From: Chloroflexota bacterium
GTDB taxonomy: Bacteria; Chloroflexota; Dehalococcoidia; Lucifugimonadales; Lucifugimonadaceae
DNA: 64,000 bases
Reading direction: 5' to 3'
Assembly (NCBI GenBank): GCA_027618835.1
Contig: JAQCHZ010000009.1
Coordinates: 1-64,000 of the forward strand
Part shown: in pieces, positions 61,965-64,000 of the stretch
How the letters are laid out: each line of letters begins with the position of its first letter
How positions within the stretch are numbered: position 1 is the first letter of the stretch
Notes under the pieces: model-generated
What the model was told of the DNA's origin: nothing
The model's database searches: none
What the model saw: only the letters and a program-made list of their open reading frames with translations
Translations under genes and position numbers: made by a program

Positions 61965-62939
61965 ATGATTCAACATACAGATTCGACTTCACGGACTCAA
62001 AATGAGATCCGGCGCCTTGCCGTCGGTCGTGGAGTCGCGTTAAATCTCGATCGAATCCTCGTTCCGTTGAACGGCTATCGACGATCAGAACAAATCTTGC
62101 CATTCTCGTCGATGCTCGCCGAGTGGTTCGAGGGTGAAACCACTCTATTCCACACACTGCCACCTACTCACCCAGCTCGTGGCGCACGTCCGGGTCAAGT
62201 TCAATATCCCGATGCGCCACATGACCGAGGAGCGTCGCTCGCCTCGGCCTATCTTGAAGAAGTCGTCAGCCGACTCGGTCCACACGGCGTGAAATCTCGA
62301 TGGGGCATCGCAACTGGCGATCCAGCTCCGATGATCTCGTCACGATCAGCAACAAGCTCGTTTGGAATGGTGGCGATTGCAGCCACTGCCCGCTCACGAC
62401 CGCACCGATTCTTTTCGCCCGGTTTACTCGATCATTTGTGGCGAACCACTTCAGTACCGCTACTCATCGTCAACCCACTCCACGCCACGCTAAATGGCGA
62501 ACCGCCCCAGCCACCGAAAACAATCATCGTGCCGTGCACCCGCAGCGCAGTTGATTCAGCGCTGCCATTCGTAAGCGCAATCGCTGGAGCAAGCAGGTCG
62601 ACAGTCAGAGTTGTGCTAACAAAATCGGCGTCTTCTGGAGAGATGGAAGACGAGTTGATAAACAAGTTCACCAACGACGAGGTTCACGTCGAAATCCAAC
62701 ATGTTGCCGATAACCTCGTGCAACAGGTACTCGGACTTCAGTCAGAGAATACGGGGTCTTGGATTGTTTCTGGCTCTAGAATGCGATCAGGGCTAACTAG
62801 ATCGATGTTCGGAAGCTTTGCCGACTCCATCGCCCGCGACGCCACAGGTCCAGTGGTTGTGGTGCCAGATGCGAAGGTAATGCGGCAGCGAGAACGCGCC
62901 GCTCACGAGCTGACTCGTGATCTTCCATCTTCGCTATAA
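61965..62939 (+). CDS. Universal stress protein with two UspA domains
   Basis: A 324-aa tandem UspA protein. Domain 1 starts LDRILVPLNGYRRSEQILPF and includes MVAIAATARSRPHRFFSPGL and VPLLIVNP. Domain 2 starts KTIIVPCTRSAVDSALPFVS and ends GSWIVSGSRMRSGLTRSMFG then FADSIARDATGPVVVVPD, a G-S-x(n)-S/T-x-V-x ATP-loop-like end. It lies 10 bp after the peptidase gene. A stress or nucleotide-sensing role is general family knowledge. Confidence 0.85.
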   Translation: MIQHTDSTSRTQNEIRRLAVGRGVALNLDRILVPLNGYRRSEQILPFSSMLAEWFEGETTLFHTLPPTHPARGARPGQVQYPDAPHDRGASLASAYLEEVVSRLGPHGVKSRWGIATGDPAPMISSRSATSSFGMVAIAATARSRPHRFFSPGLLDHLWRTTSVPLLIVNPLHATLNGEPPQPPKTIIVPCTRSAVDSALPFVSAIAGASRSTVRVVLTKSASSGEMEDELINKFTNDEVHVEIQHVADNLVQQVLGLQSENTGSWIVSGSRMRSGLTRSMFGSFADSIARDATGPVVVVPDAKVMRQRERAAHELTRDLPSSL

Positions 62940-62958
62940 CCGATTTACGCCCATACGG

Positions 62959-63324
62959 TTATCTCTCTGATTCTTCTTCCTGATTTCGGCGAATGTAGTA
63001 CCCGCCCATTGCGCCTACAGTAGCGCCGAACCAGGTGTACGGAATGAAAATCAGAACAATAATCATTACCCATGTGGTGGGAATGGTCAGAATTTCTTCC
63101 ACACCGACCACAAATTTCAGTATTGACACTGCAACTACTGGGATGAACATCAAAAGAGCAACCAGCGCTCCAAATTTGATAATTCCATCCTGATCGATCT
63201 TTGCCACTCCACTGCCAATAAACCCTGCGATAAACGGACTCAAAGGAGCGGCAACGTAGTGAACGACCGGGATTACGAGAGATGTCAGCATTATTCCGAA
63301 CCCGACCAGAACACCGTTGAGCAT
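62959..63324 (-). CDS. Hypothetical polytopic membrane protein (121 aa)
   Basis: Four hydrophobic segments are visible (about residues 2-25, 30-45, 50-70, 85-110). The end ATVGAMGGYYIRRNQEEESE is polar. The glycine-rich second segment (PFIAGFIGSGVAK) resembles small DUF membrane proteins found in archaea and Chloroflexota. The function is unknown. Confidence 0.6.
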   Translation of the reverse strand: MLNGVLVGFGIMLTSLVIPVVHYVAAPLSPFIAGFIGSGVAKIDQDGIIKFGALVALLMFIPVVAVSILKFVVGVEEILTIPTTWVMIIVLIFIPYTWFGATVGAMGGYYIRRNQEEESER

Positions 63325-63429
63325 TTAGATTCCCCTATAAAAATCGATATCTACCGCGAATTATCGCTGCTCAATTTAGAGTACGGCGATCAACCCGTCT
63401 CGCAAATAGCCACTCCCATCGAACCGAAG

Positions 63430-63855
63430 CTAACTGGCATGACGCGTAGTCTCGTTAAACACATCAGTGCCTGCGAGAGTTTTGCGCACCGGACAGCGGG
63501 TCGAGATATCCGACAATCGATCGATCTGAGTTTGGTCTAGATCGCCGTGTAAAACCAGATCTATCGTAAAATGTTCGGCCACCCCACCAGCACTCTCAAC
63601 GTTCGCCGCATCATCAGCGTGAATTCTATCGTGTTGAATATCCACTTCCACTCGTGCGAGCGACCACCGCTTGCGTCGTGAATACAGCAGCAAAGTCATA
63701 GTCATGCACAAACCTAGCGCCCCCAACAGTAAATCGTAAGGACCTGGCCCAGTTCCATCACCAACACCAGGCGGCTCGTCAGCTATCCAGATGTGCCCCT
63801 CGGCTTCAACCCTAACCTGAACATTCTTCACACTCTCGACCGACACTCTCGCCAT
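63430..63855 (-). CDS. OsmC family protein
   Basis: From the ATG at 63855, preceded by GAGG at 6 nt, it is a 141-aa OsmC/Ohr-type peroxidase or stress protein. GPGPYDLLLGALGLCMTMTL holds the first conserved Cys and RCPVRKTLAGTDVF the second. Both catalytic Cys are encoded by normal Cys codons, not TGA. The extension to 63897 has no conserved residues. Confidence 0.9.
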   Translation of the reverse strand: MARVSVESVKNVQVRVEAEGHIWIADEPPGVGDGTGPGPYDLLLGALGLCMTMTLLLYSRRKRWSLARVEVDIQHDRIHADDAANVESAGGVAEHFTIDLVLHGDLDQTQIDRLSDISTRCPVRKTLAGTDVFNETTRHAS

Positions 63856-64000
63856 CGATAGCCTCCTCAACCGCGCTCGTGTCGAATCAACCGACACAAT
63901 CGGCTATGTTCAACATCGCTAGTATCTTCCAATCTGGTGCGGCAACCCGTACGGTAAACACCATCCTTAAATTCAACTTTTCGTGCACTTAAGCGGCGCA

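Noticed and set aside
63430-63855. OsmC as a selenoprotein, since OsmC-like selenoproteins are known
   Set aside because: Both conserved Cys positions are normal Cys codons here.

Overview
The window looks like a chromosomal segment of a marine Chloroflexota bacterium of the SAR202 / Dehalococcoidia type. This is inferred from gene content only: no rRNA is present. The hints are the dense mix of catabolic families (two Ldh2-type dehydrogenases, an enolase-superfamily dehydratase, CaiB/BaiF CoA-transferase, HpcH aldolase, M81 and M20 peptidases, sulfatase, neutral-ceramidase-like hydrolase, several SDR and aldo/keto reductases), an archaellin-like secreted filament subunit in an otherwise bacterial gene set, and frequent TTG/GTG starts. 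Stops are mostly TAA/TAG; TGA is a rarer but genuine stop (for example orn, the zinc protease, the MFS gene ending at 38156).

Layout. 1-5.5 kb: one end of an integrative element (integrase N-terminus cut by the window edge, an unknown protein, an excisionase-like HTH protein, a primase-polymerase-like replication protein, a long non-coding stretch, a zinc-ribbon/TM2 membrane protein) next to a tRNA-Gly(CCC), the likely integration site. 5.6-11.1 kb: collagen-like trypsin lipoprotein, oligoribonuclease, RimK plus its zinc-protease partner, SDR, CoA-transferase. 11.1-15.5 kb: a copper-handling cluster on the minus strand, then a remnant of an ammonium transporter gene. 16-26 kb: catabolic enzymes, two CDGSH Fe-S genes, a tandem pair of Ldh2 paralogues and a decayed DUF2089/SHOCT/LiaF-like operon. 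26-28.2 kb: a DsbA-like protein with an in-frame UGA at its catalytic Cys position, followed directly by a VKOR. 28-50 kb: sulfatase, reductases, dehydratase, NUDIX, transporters, MerR regulator, formyltransferase, hydrolase. 50-57 kb: MutS2, the archaellin-like gene, hemL and hemA. 57.4-64 kb: a rhodanese with an in-frame UGA at its catalytic Cys, two thioredoxin-fold lipoproteins, an M20 peptidase, a universal stress protein and OsmC.

The main discovery candidate is selenocysteine. Two thiol-redox enzymes (DsbA-like at 26957-27667 and rhodanese at 57403-58266) carry UGA exactly where the family has its nucleophilic Cys. In each the UGA is followed at a suitable distance by a perfect 7-bp hairpin with a G at loop position two, as expected of a bacterial SECIS. 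A NUDIX gene (33691-34179) has a third, weaker case. All three are UGA-C. No sel genes lie in the window, so this needs the rest of the genome.

A caution applies to the whole window. Several genes carry single-base indels, often in homopolymers (copper fusion gene, sulfatase, ABC permease, DUF2089 operon), and one hydrolase has an in-frame TAG. These may be real decay or sequence error. A family of dispersed intergenic hairpin repeats, including a perfect 77-bp direct repeat, links many of the gene borders.
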